Positions 19,901-28,356 of a DNA stretch of 64,000 nucleotides are shown one piece after another. The notes under the pieces were generated by a model that was given only the letters and a program-made list of their open reading frames with translations, searched no databases and had not been told where the DNA came from. The stretch lies in contig NZ_CP088952.1 in the NCBI RefSeq assembly GCF_021165955.1, positions 1,054,001 through 1,118,000 on the forward strand, given 5' to 3'. The first letter of the stretch is position 1; the number at the start of each line of letters is the position of its first letter. The translations under genes were made by a program, and so were the position numbers. The DNA comes from Massilia endophytica. Its GTDB lineage: Bacteria; Pseudomonadota; Gammaproteobacteria; Burkholderiales; Burkholderiaceae_D.

Positions 19901-20677
19901 ATGCAGGACGTACTCAAATTATTCCGGCAGGAATTCAACCATGACGGCCAGGCAGGGCTTTGCGCCAGCCACCTGGAGCTGTTGCGTAAAGATCTGGCTG
20001 GCGCCTGGTGGGAGTTTCCCAAAGAGGAGCGCAAACGAACGGCACGCCGTGGCAGCCCCAACTGGGTAGAAGGCCCATGGACCCGCGAGCAGATGAATCT
20101 GGCCGGCCACCTCATCAGGCACGCGGGCGAGTCGGCTGACTACCCGGCAACGGTGGACTTTATTACCAAAGGTACTGCCGGACATATCAAGGCATCGCTC
20201 GCCACCTCGAAGAGACGCACAATCGGCAACCTCAAGCAGTGGGAGCTGTTCACGCACGAGCACATGGTTCCGGGCCAGGCCGTACTTCGCGTTATCACGG
20301 ATGCCGATCACCCGGAGAGTCGGGGAGAGTTGCAGCCCTTGCTGGCGGCGCTGAATCTGCGGGCACTGGTGACAGGCACCAAGCGCAAGCGCCCGGATGG
20401 ATGGACGCCCCGGGAGATCGATGCGCTCGAGCCCAGGTGGGCCTCGGTGCTGCCGGAACCATCCGACATCAGCGGATGGAATGGCCATCCGCGCCTGCAT
20501 GACGTTCCGGCGCGCTTTTACGGACTGATGCGATATGAGGCCGCTGGCCTGCTTGATAGCCTGATTCCCGTCAGCGGGCGCGCAGGCAAGGTGCTGGCTG
20601 AATACTTCGCATACCGTGGCAGGACTCCGGCAGCCGCCGGTCAATCCTCCAGCCTCAGTGCGAGCTGTTCGCCCTGA
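19901..20677 (+). CDS. Protein of unknown function
   Basis: A 258-residue soluble protein I do not recognise. It has a basic, Trp-rich N-terminal half and a motif WELFTHEHMVPGQAVLRVI around residue 114. That stretch is faintly reminiscent of the His-rich segment of HNH-type nuclease or restriction-like proteins, but no full HNH signature is visible. AGGA precedes the start at a suitable distance. The last 37 bases overlap, tail to tail, the SRAP gene on the other strand. GC is lower than in core neighbours, and its position beside a tRNA suggests accessory content. Confidence 0.6.
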   Translation: MQDVLKLFRQEFNHDGQAGLCASHLELLRKDLAGAWWEFPKEERKRTARRGSPNWVEGPWTREQMNLAGHLIRHAGESADYPATVDFITKGTAGHIKASLATSKRRTIGNLKQWELFTHEHMVPGQAVLRVITDADHPESRGELQPLLAALNLRALVTGTKRKRPDGWTPREIDALEPRWASVLPEPSDISGWNGHPRLHDVPARFYGLMRYEAAGLLDSLIPVSGRAGKVLAEYFAYRGRTPAAAGQSSSLSASCSP

Positions 20678-21315
20678 TTGCGGCTGCTGTTGACGGCTCG
20701 GCCGACGCGATACCATTCGAACGCTTCCGGCCCCAGGGCAAGCTCGCGCGCCAATTGCTCGGCCAGTTCGGGCGGCGTGGCCGGATCCAGCCAGGTCGCC
20801 GCGTCCTCGGCGGTGAATACGACAGGCCTGCGGCCATGCACGTCGAGCAGGCCGCCCTGGGCATCGTCGGTAACGAGCGCAAAGCCCGTGCTCGCCGGTT
20901 CGGCTCCCTCCGGACCGAAGCAGGCCACCCCGGCCATATAGAGAGGCCGCCGGTCCTGGCGGTGAATATGCCATGGCTGCCTGTCGTTCCTGGGCCCGGT
21001 CCATTCGTACCAGCCATCGGCAGGCACGATGACACGCCCGCGCTTCAGCAGCCCGCTCCAGTAGCCTTTCAGCAGCTTGTCCCGGCGCGCATGGTTTGCG
21101 ATTGGCAGGCCCTTCGCCAGCGCCCACTGCGGCCGGTATCCCCAGTACTTGTCGTCCATGACCAGGGCTGCGCCTTCCACGAACAGGATCGCACGCCGCA
21201 TGGTGGGCGCGACGTTCCAGCAGGGCTCGGCCTGCCCGCGCCGCAGGATCTCGTCCACCCAGCCGAAGTCGTCGAGCATTCGCGAGATATCGTTTTGGTC
21301 GAAGCGTCCACACAT
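20641..21315 (-). CDS. yedK: SRAP (YedK/HMCES) abasic-site processing protein
   Basis: Forms a stable thiazolidine cross-link with abasic sites in single-stranded DNA through its N-terminal cysteine, shielding them during replication. The start at 21315 puts Cys at position 2 (MCGRF), which is essential for the activity after Met removal; earlier in-frame codons would abolish it. Other family marks are the Asn in WNVAPT, the Glu in PADGWYEW, and the C-terminal LLDVHGRRPVVF with the active-site His. The length of 224 residues is typical. It is single, convergent with the unknown gene before it. Confidence 0.93.
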   Translation of the reverse strand: MCGRFDQNDISRMLDDFGWVDEILRRGQAEPCWNVAPTMRRAILFVEGAALVMDDKYWGYRPQWALAKGLPIANHARRDKLLKGYWSGLLKRGRVIVPADGWYEWTGPRNDRQPWHIHRQDRRPLYMAGVACFGPEGAEPASTGFALVTDDAQGGLLDVHGRRPVVFTAEDAATWLDPATPPELAEQLARELALGPEAFEWYRVGRAVNSSRNQGEQLALRLED

Positions 21316-21353
21316 GAACAAATCTTAACCCACCACTGACCAGGACACCTCTC

Positions 21354-21770
21354 TCAACCCGCACCTGCCTTCTCGGTACGAATCAACTGCAATGCGGCGC
21401 GCGCCAGGAACCCGCTGCGAGTCTCGCTGCGTGCGCTTGCATACTGGTCGATCTTCGCCAGTACAAAGCGGGGAATGCTGACATTAATCCGTTCGGGTTT
21501 CGAATCGAGCGTCATGGGATCAAGGTCGATCAAGGCCCAGATACCGCCCGCTAACTCTTCCATTTGAATGAGGTCATCGATTCTGGATGGGACAATATTT
21601 ACCGCTATCCCTTCGTCAATCATTGCCTCAACATGAGATTGAACTGCGTCCTTCGTATTCCTCAGCGCCGCCTCTATGGACTCGCCCCAGGAATAGCATC
21701 CCTCGATATCGGGGACCGTGACCCCGTATACGCTGGCATCGTCCTTGTGTATCACTACAGGCAGTTCCAT
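21354..21770 (-). CDS. hicB: HicB-family antitoxin
   Basis: Antitoxin that binds and neutralises HicA and represses the operon. The N-terminal degraded-RNaseH-like HicB fold is visible (DDASVYGVTVPDIEGCYSWG, then EAL..TKDAVQSHVEAMIDEG). The C-terminal part (PERINVSIPRFVLAKIDQYA) is a ribbon-helix-helix-like DNA-binding segment. At 138 residues it is a full-length HicB. Two adjacent ATG codons exist; 21770 is preferred since AGGAGG sits five bases before it. It follows hicA in the same direction with a gap of about 25 bases. Confidence 0.93.
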   Translation of the reverse strand: MELPVVIHKDDASVYGVTVPDIEGCYSWGESIEAALRNTKDAVQSHVEAMIDEGIAVNIVPSRIDDLIQMEELAGGIWALIDLDPMTLDSKPERINVSIPRFVLAKIDQYASARSETRSGFLARAALQLIRTEKAGAG

Positions 21771-21795
21771 CATGCCTCCTCAATTCAGCTGAAAT

Positions 21796-21978
21796 TCATT
21801 TCAGACCGGCATTTTTCAAAATACTCTTCACCGTCCCAGTCGGCAGGTCCTTTTTAGGATGAGGAACCGTGCAGAGCTTGTGAGTCAGCGGATGCTTAAG
21901 GGTGACATGGCTGCCGCGCTGCCGAACCTGCCGCCAACCCGCATCAAGGAGTATTTGGATGAGCTTGGCGGAATCCAT
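21796..21978 (-). CDS. hicA: HicA-family mRNA interferase toxin
   Basis: Small double-stranded-RNA-binding-fold toxin that cleaves mRNA independently of the ribosome. The 60-residue product carries the catalytic His in RQRGSHVTLKHP and the conserved PHPKKDLPTGTVKSILKNAG. It precedes hicB, the classic toxin-first order. The upstream region has inverted and direct GTGTA repeats that probably form the HicB operator. Confidence 0.95.
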   Translation of the reverse strand: MDSAKLIQILLDAGWRQVRQRGSHVTLKHPLTHKLCTVPHPKKDLPTGTVKSILKNAGLK

Positions 21979-21992
21979 AACGTTCTTCGCCT

Positions 21993-22038
21993 TGTGTAAT
22001 CATACACATCCGACTTCAAAAGTGTGTAAGAGTGTGTA
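21993..22038. promoter_or_regulatory. Probable hicAB operator
   Basis: TGTGTA-ATCA-TACACA (21993-22008) is a perfect inverted repeat 15 bases upstream of hicA. Two direct copies of AGTGTGTA (22021-22028, 22031-22038), ten bases apart, follow. HicB or the HicAB complex is the expected ligand; this is inferred. Confidence 0.55.
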
Positions 22039-22149
22039 CCAAAACGAGCTCTGTTTAAGCACAATTTTCCGGGGGCGGCGCGGTGAAGTTGATGCTTTTG
22101 CTCAAGAAGAATGCCAGAATGGGGCACTGAAATTGGGGCGGAAGCAACG

Positions 22150-22635
22150 ATGCGAATTCAACAGAGGTTCTACGGTGGCATGAGGGCCGCGCAAATTCTC
22201 CGGTGGGGCACGATCATCGCCGTCCTGGATATCGGCAGTGCGCTCGTGTACTGGTCTGTGTTCAAGGATGTGGCGCCTGCCCGTATCTTCCAAAGCGTGG
22301 CTGCGGGCTTGCTGGGAAGGGAGGCGTTCAGCGGCGGCATCGCTACTGCCTTGCTTGGGGCAGGGCTGCACTGGGCTATCGCCTGTGGGATGGCGGCCGT
22401 GTTTGCCGCGCTGGTGCGCGCGCGTCCCGGTCTTCTGGGCACGCCGCTGCTCACAGCTTGCCTTACCGGCCTGACCATCTATGCGCTGATGAATGGGGTG
22501 GTCGTACCGCTGTCGAACGCCATGCCGTTCAGACTGGACTGGCCTTGGGTTGCTTTCAATGTGATTGTCAGCCACATGCTGTGCGTGGGCCTCTGCCTGG
22601 TCCTGCTGGCGCGCAGGGAGCTGGCAAGAAAGTGA
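22150..22635 (+). CDS. Small membrane protein, YagU/DUF1440-like
   Basis: A 161-residue protein with about four hydrophobic segments: ILRWGTIIAVLDIGSALVY, then one in GIATALLGAGLHWAIACGMA, one around LLTACLTGLTIYALMNG, and one near the end in VAFNVIVSHMLCVGLCLVLL. The general layout resembles YagU-type inner-membrane proteins, but I do not recognise a definite motif. The start at 22150 follows GGAAG at a normal distance; the longer frame from 22111 adds a polar extension. It is monocistronic, between hicAB and the KfrA-like gene. Confidence 0.65.
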   Translation: MRIQQRFYGGMRAAQILRWGTIIAVLDIGSALVYWSVFKDVAPARIFQSVAAGLLGREAFSGGIATALLGAGLHWAIACGMAAVFAALVRARPGLLGTPLLTACLTGLTIYALMNGVVVPLSNAMPFRLDWPWVAFNVIVSHMLCVGLCLVLLARRELARK

Positions 22636-22782
22636 CTTCCTGTTAAGTTACAGGGGCGACTGAATTCGCATTTACAACAGCTGAAGCCCGATGGACTCAC
22701 TTCCCGCATACACCTCTTGCTGTGAGGGAAGTTCGTCCTGTATCGTGTTGATCTTCCTTGCACTTGATGTGAAGTATCGATA

Positions 22783-23511
22783 ATGACAACCCAAACCCAA
22801 CAGGAAACGGAAATCGCGTCCCAGGAAGTCGCTTTTGACGACGTTGCGGATGCTGCCGAGCGTCTGCAGGACGACGGCAAGAAGGTGACCATCGAAGCCG
22901 TGAGCGAAATCCTGGGCTCCGGTTCGGTGACCGAGATCCACAAACACCTGGGGACCTGGCGCGCAAGCAATGCCAAGCCCTTCGAGCTGCCCAAGGTGGA
23001 GATGCCGGACTCGCTGATGTCCGCCATGAGCGACTGGGTGAAGCGCTACGCGGAAGAGTCCGGCGCAGGTTCGCGCCAGTCCCTGGCCCAGGCCGAGCTG
23101 GACCTGGAAGCCCTGGCCAAGTCGGGCGAGCAGCTGGAAGCTGAGCGCGACGAGCTGCGCGAGCAGATCGCCGACCTGAATTCCGCCCTGGACGACCGCA
23201 TCGAGCAGATCGAACGCCTCACGGCCGAGCTGCGCAACGCGCGCCAGATCGCCAGCGACGCCCTGGTCAGCAAAGCGAAGGACCAGCTTGCTATCGACGG
23301 CAAGGACAACCAGCTGGCCGAACTGCGTGCCCAGCTGGAACGCAACGTGGCGGCCTCGGCGGCCGAGTCCGACAAGCGCCTCGCTGCGGAAATGGAGCTG
23401 GTGGGCGCTATCACGGCGCGCGACAACTTCGAAGCCGAAGCCAAGGAACTGCGCGCCCAGCTCGAATCCTGCTACAACGACCGCCGCAAGGCGGCAGGCG
23501 TCAAAGCCTGA
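22783..23511 (+). CDS. KfrA-like DNA-binding protein with long coiled coil
   Basis: A 242-residue protein. The N-terminal part (about 17-75) matches the KfrA N-terminal DNA-binding domain: VADAAERLQDDGKKVTIEAV, SVTEIHKHLGTWR. From about residue 95 to 235 it is an uninterrupted, Glu/Ala/Leu/Arg-rich coiled coil. Plasmid KfrA is an autoregulator that forms filaments and supports partitioning; chromosomal homologues are common in Gram-negative bacteria with unknown roles. A possible promoter (TTGATC, 18 bases, AAGTAT) ends six bases before the ATG, and no ribosome-binding site is seen, so a leaderless transcript is possible. Confidence 0.82.
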   Translation: MTTQTQQETEIASQEVAFDDVADAAERLQDDGKKVTIEAVSEILGSGSVTEIHKHLGTWRASNAKPFELPKVEMPDSLMSAMSDWVKRYAEESGAGSRQSLAQAELDLEALAKSGEQLEAERDELREQIADLNSALDDRIEQIERLTAELRNARQIASDALVSKAKDQLAIDGKDNQLAELRAQLERNVAASAAESDKRLAAEMELVGAITARDNFEAEAKELRAQLESCYNDRRKAAGVKA

Positions 23512-23802
23512 TACAGCGGCGGGTAACCGCCCGCCACGCGCTTTGTCGTGCACTCCAGCCTTGCGCTGGGGTGCGGACTGACGGATCGGCGCAACGCTCG
23601 AAAAAATAGTCCGAATTGATTAGGTGTTCGGGGCCCGGACCTGTATAGTGGGTTCTGCACTACATCAAGTCCTCGTCATTGTTGGTTTCTTTCCCGTCTT
23701 GCTCCTGCCGGAGCCATTCCTGTCTGATCTCCGCGGTTTCATCTCTTGGTCGCAAGTGCGTTCCGGGCTATGCCCTATCGTATCTTTAAAGGAAATATCA
23801 GC
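23512..23802 (+). other. Intergenic region and probable long 5' leader of the cold-shock gene
   Basis: 291 bases without a gene. It holds a hairpin GCACTCCAGC / GCTGGGGTGC (23550-23574, no T-run) near the end of the KfrA-like transcript, and a -10-like TATAGT at 23644-23649 with no good -35. If that promoter is used, the csp mRNA has a leader of about 150 bases, as in E. coli cspA. Confidence 0.45.
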
Positions 23803-24012
23803 ATGACTACCCAAACCGGCACCGTGAAATGGTTCAACGATTCCAAAGGCTTCGGCTTCATTACCCCTGACGCGGGCGGCGCAGACCTGTTCGCGCACTT
23901 CCAGGACATCCAGTCCCAGGGCTTCAAGAGCCTGGCGGAGAACCAGCGCGTGAGCTTCGAGCGGACCCCTAGCCCCAAAGGCGAAAAGGCGAGCAATATT
24001 CGCGCCATTTAA
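23803..24012 (+). CDS. Cold-shock family protein
   Basis: Single OB-fold nucleic-acid chaperone of 69 residues that melts RNA secondary structure. RNP1 (KGFGFITP) and RNP2 (LFAHF) are intact, preceded by TGTVKWFND. The start at 23803 is the standard CspA-type start, with AAAGGA upstream; the longer frame reads through the leader. A strong terminator follows. Whether it is cold-induced or constitutive cannot be told. Confidence 0.95.
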   Translation: MTTQTGTVKWFNDSKGFGFITPDAGGADLFAHFQDIQSQGFKSLAENQRVSFERTPSPKGEKASNIRAI

Positions 24013-24060
24013 GGTTCCAGGGACTACCGCGCAGAGCGCGCGGTACGGCTCTTGTACGTC

Positions 24061-24088
24061 AAGCCCGCCATGTGCGGGCTTTTTTTTG
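24061..24088 (+). terminator. Terminator of the cold-shock gene
   Basis: AAGCCCGC / GCGGGCTT stem with a five-base loop followed by eight T residues. Confidence 0.9.
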
Positions 24089-24100
24089 TCCGCAGACAGT

Positions 24101-25312
24101 CTAGGCGGCCGCCTTGTTCGGCAGGCCGGACCGCGGCGCCGTGGCCAGCGCCCGGCGATGGATGGCGCGGCGGCCAAGCCACAGCACGAGGCCAGTAATC
24201 ATGAACAGCAGCGGCATCAACCCGCTGACGGAGACGAGCACGCGTCCCGGCAGGCCGAAGGCCTCGCCCGTGTGCAGGGGGAACTGCCAGTTGAAGAAGG
24301 TATCGCCGGAGGGCGCCGTCAACGGGTCGCGCACGCGCAACACGGCGCCGCTGAAGGCGTCGACGCTGACACGCGTGAGGCCGTCGCCCTTGCGCACTTC
24401 GCCCGGCTGGCGCAGGCGGATCTCGTAAGGCGCCTTGGCCGATCCCAGGGCCACGCGCGAAATGCGCCCGGCCGGAACGCGCTGCTGCGCCGCCTGCATC
24501 GCCGCTGCCACGCCGATCGGCTTGCGTCCCTGTGCCGCTTCGTTCGCCACCTTGTCATTGGGCTGCAGCACCGACACGGCGCCCACCACGGGCCGCACCC
24601 AGTCCGGCAGGTTCATGGCCATGCCGGTGAAGCCCAGTACCGCCAGTATCGGTGTCATGAAGAAGCCCGCCGAGCGGTGGAAGCTGTAGTGGAAGCGGCG
24701 GCTTTTCCAGTCGCCGGCCACGGTCAGCGACTTGCGCAGCGAGGACCAGGTCGATTTCGGCCACCACAGGCAGAGCCCAAGCAGCGACGTAATCGTCAGC
24801 AGCAGGCCGCTGATGCCGATGAGGGTTTTGCCGAACTCGCCCGCCAGCAGGTAGCGGTGCAGATGGAAGAGGGTAGGCATCAGCAGGGGGCGGGACAGGC
24901 CGAATTCCCCGTAGTTGCGCTCGCCCAGCACCTGCAGAGTGTAGCGGTCCAGCATGACCTGGCGCGAAACGTCGGTATCGAAGCGGCCTTTGTCCTTGGC
25001 GGGCTGGCGATACCAGGCCACATACACGTCGTCGGCTTCAAAGGGGAGCATCAGCTGGCTGGGCCGGCCATATTCCTTGTCCTGAGAAAGGCGCTCCACC
25101 GCGGCCTGCACCTGGGCCGGAGAGGGGGCGATATCCGCCGCGCCTTGCGGGGCGCGCGAGTGGAGGAGGGTGGGGTTCAGGGCGGCGTCGAGCTCGTGGT
25201 CCCAGGCCAGGGCGGCACCCGTCAGGCCCGCCAGGACGAAGAGCGTGCCGAAGATGAGGGACACGTAGAGATGGATATCGCGCAGGCGCGCACGCAGCAG
25301 ACCGGTCAGCAT
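24101..25312 (-). CDS. PepSY-associated TM (PiuB-like) iron-uptake membrane protein
   Basis: Inner-membrane protein of 403 residues with four main membrane helices: near the N-terminus (LIFGTLFVLAGLTGAALAW), around 170-190, around 225-240, and at the C-terminus (SGLMPLLFMITGLVLWLG). Periplasmic PepSY-like domains lie between. Conserved His residues occur in HLHRYLLAG, HYSFHRSAGFF and PLHTGEAFG, the pattern of family members thought to reduce ferric siderophores or pass electrons through heme. It is divergent from a TonB-dependent receptor and shares a perfect Fur box, so it is probably iron-repressed and acts on the imported ferric complex. Confidence 0.9.
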   Translation of the reverse strand: MLTGLLRARLRDIHLYVSLIFGTLFVLAGLTGAALAWDHELDAALNPTLLHSRAPQGAADIAPSPAQVQAAVERLSQDKEYGRPSQLMLPFEADDVYVAWYRQPAKDKGRFDTDVSRQVMLDRYTLQVLGERNYGEFGLSRPLLMPTLFHLHRYLLAGEFGKTLIGISGLLLTITSLLGLCLWWPKSTWSSLRKSLTVAGDWKSRRFHYSFHRSAGFFMTPILAVLGFTGMAMNLPDWVRPVVGAVSVLQPNDKVANEAAQGRKPIGVAAAMQAAQQRVPAGRISRVALGSAKAPYEIRLRQPGEVRKGDGLTRVSVDAFSGAVLRVRDPLTAPSGDTFFNWQFPLHTGEAFGLPGRVLVSVSGLMPLLFMITGLVLWLGRRAIHRRALATAPRSGLPNKAAA

Positions 25313-25349
25313 TTATGAAGGTTCAGTCATAAAAGTAATTGAAATTATA

Positions 25350-25368
25350 AATGATAATGATTATCATT
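25350..25368. promoter_or_regulatory. Fur box between divergent iron-uptake genes
   Basis: AATGATAATGATTATCATT is a perfect 9-1-9 inverted repeat very close to the Fur consensus. It sits 35 bases before the receptor start and 38 bases before the PepSY gene start, where bound Fe-Fur would block both promoters. Confidence 0.93.
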
Positions 25369-25402
25369 GCCGTTCTTTTTTGGCCTGAACAGGAGTTATT
25401 GC

Positions 25403-27529
25403 ATGACGACGTTGCATCCCCTCACCCGCGCAGTAGCGCTGGCCTGCCTGGCCCTTTCCGGCACGGCTGCGGTAGCGCAAAGCAGCGAGGAACCGATGAG
25501 TGAAGTCGTCGTGACGGCAACCCGCAACTCCAAGAGCGTGGACAAGATTCCGGGCGCGGTGAGCGTGATCTCGCAGCGCGAGCTGGAAACCCAGTACCTG
25601 CTGGCTGACGACCCGTCGCAGGCCCTGGCCACCTATATTCCCGGCTATGCGCCAAGCCGCCAGAAAATGAGCTCCACCGGCGAGTCGCTGCGCGGCCGCA
25701 GCACCCTCATCCTGTTGGACGGCGTGCCGCAATCGAACCCGCTGCGCGCGGGCATGCGCGAAGGCTATATCGCCGACAGCGCCATCATCGAGCGTGTGGA
25801 AGTGATCAACGGCGCCTCCGCCATGCAGGGCATGGGCGCCACAGGCGGCATCGTCAACTACATCAGCAAGTCGCCGAAGGCGGAGGGCACGAGCCACAGC
25901 ATCAATGTGCGCATGTCGTCCCAGCTGCGGCACGACAGCCTGGACTGGAAAACGGGCTACACCCTGCAGCACAAGTCCGGCGACTTCGACCTGCTGGCCT
26001 TCGGCAGCATCCAGCAGCGCGGTATCGGCTACGACGGCAAGGGCCGCGTGCTGGGCATCGAGGCGGTGCAGGGCGACACCATGGATTCCGAAGGCAGCGA
26101 CCTGTTCTTCAAGCTGGGCAAGAACTTCGGCGACCAGCGCCTGCAGCTCACGGTGAACCGCTTCCGCATGGAAGGCGATGGCGACTACAAGCCCGTCCCC
26201 GCCAACTTCGCCGCCGGCACGCCCACCAGCGCCACGCCGGGCACGCCGCCGGGCAAGCCGCCGCGCAACAAGGTGGAAACCAAGAGCCTGGAATACCGCC
26301 ACAACAGCCTGTTCGGCGGCAGCTTCAACGCCCAGCTGTTCAAGCAGGACTTCGCCTCGCTGTACGGCGCGACCAATACGGCCACCTTCCAGGACGTGCG
26401 CATCGCCCCGGCCGGTACGCTGTACGACCAGTCCGAAGTGGTGGCCGACAAATATGGCGCCAAGCTGACCTATGTACGTCCCAACACCGTGATCGACGGC
26501 CTGGAATTCACCGCGGGCATGGACCTGCTGCGCGACCGCACCAAGCAGCATCTGGCGGGCACCGGCCGCACCTGGGTGCCGACGCTGGACTTCAAGTCCC
26601 TGGCGCCGTTCACCCAGCTCGAATACGAAATCGGCCCGCTGACGGTGCGCGGCGGCGTGCGCCGCGAAGACGCGGAGCTGCGCGTGGATACCTACACCAC
26701 ACTGGCCGCCTATGGCAGCCGCGTGGTGCAGGGCGGCGAGCGCTCCTTCACCAAGGCCGTGAAGAACATCGGCGCCGTGTGGCGCTTCAGCCCGAACTGG
26801 TCGGCCTTCGTGTCCAGCGCCGAAGGCTTCGGATTGCCCGACGTGGGCCTGGTGCTGCGCGGCGTGAACAAGCCCAACCAGTCCGTGGAAAAGCTGTTCG
26901 ACATGGAGCCAGTCGTCACCCGCAACAACGAGGTGGGCGTGAACTGGCGCGGCGCCATGGGCAATGTGGGCGCCTCCTTCTACGACTCGCGTTCCAAGCT
27001 GGGCACGGCGCTGCGCATCAACTCCGCCGGTATCGGCGTGCTGGACCGCGTGCCGACCCGCGTGCGCGGCTGGGAGGTCTCGGGCGAACTGCGCGCTTCG
27101 AAGCAGCTCTCCGCCTTCGGCAGCTATGCGCGTACCATGGGCAAGACGGCCACCACGGCCGGCGCGCCGATGGATGTGGCCCTGGGCGCGCGCTCGCAAG
27201 GCCCGGACAAGCTCGTGGCAGGCGCCAACTGGCAGTGGATGCCGAAGGCGAACCTGCGCCTGCAGGCGACCAGGCTGAACGACCGCGACATCAATATCGG
27301 CCGCACCGTGGGCACCTCCAACCTGGAAGAGCACTTCCGCGGCTATACGCTGGTGGACATTGCCAACAGCTGGGACTCCCCATGGGGCAAGCTGGGCGTG
27401 GGCATCGAGAACCTGACGGACCGCCAGTACGTGGGCTACTACCCGCAGTCGGCCAGCTACAAGGACCCGGTATCGTATTTCGCGGGGCGCGGCCGTACCC
27501 TGTCGGTGAGCCTGGTCCGCAGTTTCTAA
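25403..27529 (+). CDS. TonB-dependent siderophore receptor
   Basis: Outer-membrane gated beta-barrel of 708 residues importing a ferric siderophore with TonB energy. The signal peptide MTTLHPLTRAVALACLALSG ends with AVAQ. The TonB-box-like MSEVVVTATR, the plug domain (SVISQRELETQ, RGRSTLILLDGVPQ, RVEVINGASAMQGMGATGG) and the barrel follow. It ends in the aromatic LSVSLVRSF, an outer-membrane insertion signal. The start at 25403 is preferred because it begins the signal peptide and follows AGGAG; the extension to 25367 reaches into the Fur box. The ligand cannot be told. Confidence 0.94.
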   Translation: MTTLHPLTRAVALACLALSGTAAVAQSSEEPMSEVVVTATRNSKSVDKIPGAVSVISQRELETQYLLADDPSQALATYIPGYAPSRQKMSSTGESLRGRSTLILLDGVPQSNPLRAGMREGYIADSAIIERVEVINGASAMQGMGATGGIVNYISKSPKAEGTSHSINVRMSSQLRHDSLDWKTGYTLQHKSGDFDLLAFGSIQQRGIGYDGKGRVLGIEAVQGDTMDSEGSDLFFKLGKNFGDQRLQLTVNRFRMEGDGDYKPVPANFAAGTPTSATPGTPPGKPPRNKVETKSLEYRHNSLFGGSFNAQLFKQDFASLYGATNTATFQDVRIAPAGTLYDQSEVVADKYGAKLTYVRPNTVIDGLEFTAGMDLLRDRTKQHLAGTGRTWVPTLDFKSLAPFTQLEYEIGPLTVRGGVRREDAELRVDTYTTLAAYGSRVVQGGERSFTKAVKNIGAVWRFSPNWSAFVSSAEGFGLPDVGLVLRGVNKPNQSVEKLFDMEPVVTRNNEVGVNWRGAMGNVGASFYDSRSKLGTALRINSAGIGVLDRVPTRVRGWEVSGELRASKQLSAFGSYARTMGKTATTAGAPMDVALGARSQGPDKLVAGANWQWMPKANLRLQATRLNDRDINIGRTVGTSNLEEHFRGYTLVDIANSWDSPWGKLGVGIENLTDRQYVGYYPQSASYKDPVSYFAGRGRTLSVSLVRSF

Positions 27530-27592
27530 TGTCGTGCCCCCCGGGGCGGGGTTCAGGCATCATACGGAGGTAACGCTTCCGGAGTGAGAGCC

Positions 27593-28312
27593 ATGGACGC
27601 CGCCCTGAAGAGACCGATCAAGACCCTGCCTTTTGCCGAGGCCGGCACGGAAGACGTGCTGGTCGAGGTGCGCCGCATGACATGGGACCATGTCAATGTC
27701 TGGCACTCGCTGGTCCAGCCCATCATCAACGCCAACTTCCGCCACTGGCACAGCGGCATCGCCCCCGGCGACGCGCGCGCCGACGTGGGCTGGGACTGGG
27801 GCTTCAACTACGCCCTTGCGCTTTTGCACAACGCCGCCACCTATGTCCCAGGCAACGCTTCCGGCCCGGCCCTCGCCATGGCCGTGACGGTGGCCACGGT
27901 GGAAGGGCGCGAAATCCCCATCGGCATGCTGACCGTGGTGCCGCAGTTCCAGAGCACAGTGGAGCGGCAGGCGGCGCAGCGTTCCTTTGCCTGGTATCTG
28001 GCCGATGCGCCCAAGGCTTTCTACACCGATGTGCTTGGCGCCGTGCCGGTGAAGGGCGTGGCGAGCGCGCTCCTCGATTGCGCCGTGCAGAGCGGTTTCG
28101 ATGCGGGCGGCAGCGGGGACACCCTGCTGCACGCGGACCCGCACGGCGGCGAGAAGCTCCAGGAGTTTTATGTCCAGCGCTGCGGCATGCGCCAGGTGGG
28201 CATCGACAACGGGCCGATATCGCTGTTCCGGCGCCGCCATACGGACCAGTACTTCCATATGGACGCGCCCACGGCAAGCGGCTTCAGCCAGCGTTTCGAT
28301 GCCCGGCGCTAA
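27593..28312 (+). CDS. Protein of unknown function, possibly GNAT-like
   Basis: A 239-residue soluble protein. The C-terminal part (LLHADPHGGEKLQEFYVQRCGMRQVG) has the look of a GNAT acetyltransferase end (a Leu-x-x-FY-x-x-x-GM pattern), and a central GMLTVVPQFQ could be the core strand. No clear acetyl-CoA loop is visible, so this is tentative. The ATG at 27593 follows GGAG by eight bases; an in-frame GTG at 27584 is less likely. It is followed by another unrecognised gene in the same direction. Confidence 0.6.
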   Translation: MDAALKRPIKTLPFAEAGTEDVLVEVRRMTWDHVNVWHSLVQPIINANFRHWHSGIAPGDARADVGWDWGFNYALALLHNAATYVPGNASGPALAMAVTVATVEGREIPIGMLTVVPQFQSTVERQAAQRSFAWYLADAPKAFYTDVLGAVPVKGVASALLDCAVQSGFDAGGSGDTLLHADPHGGEKLQEFYVQRCGMRQVGIDNGPISLFRRRHTDQYFHMDAPTASGFSQRFDARR

Positions 28313-28356
28313 GGCGCGTACAATCGGTCCGGAGCGGAGTTTTCAGCGAGGCGAGC

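Noticed and set aside
19600..20000. Genomic island integrated at tRNA-Ser
   Set aside because: The side adjoining the tRNA 3' end carries the tightly packed GGDEF-EAL gene, there is no integrase, and no repeat of the tRNA 3' end was found.
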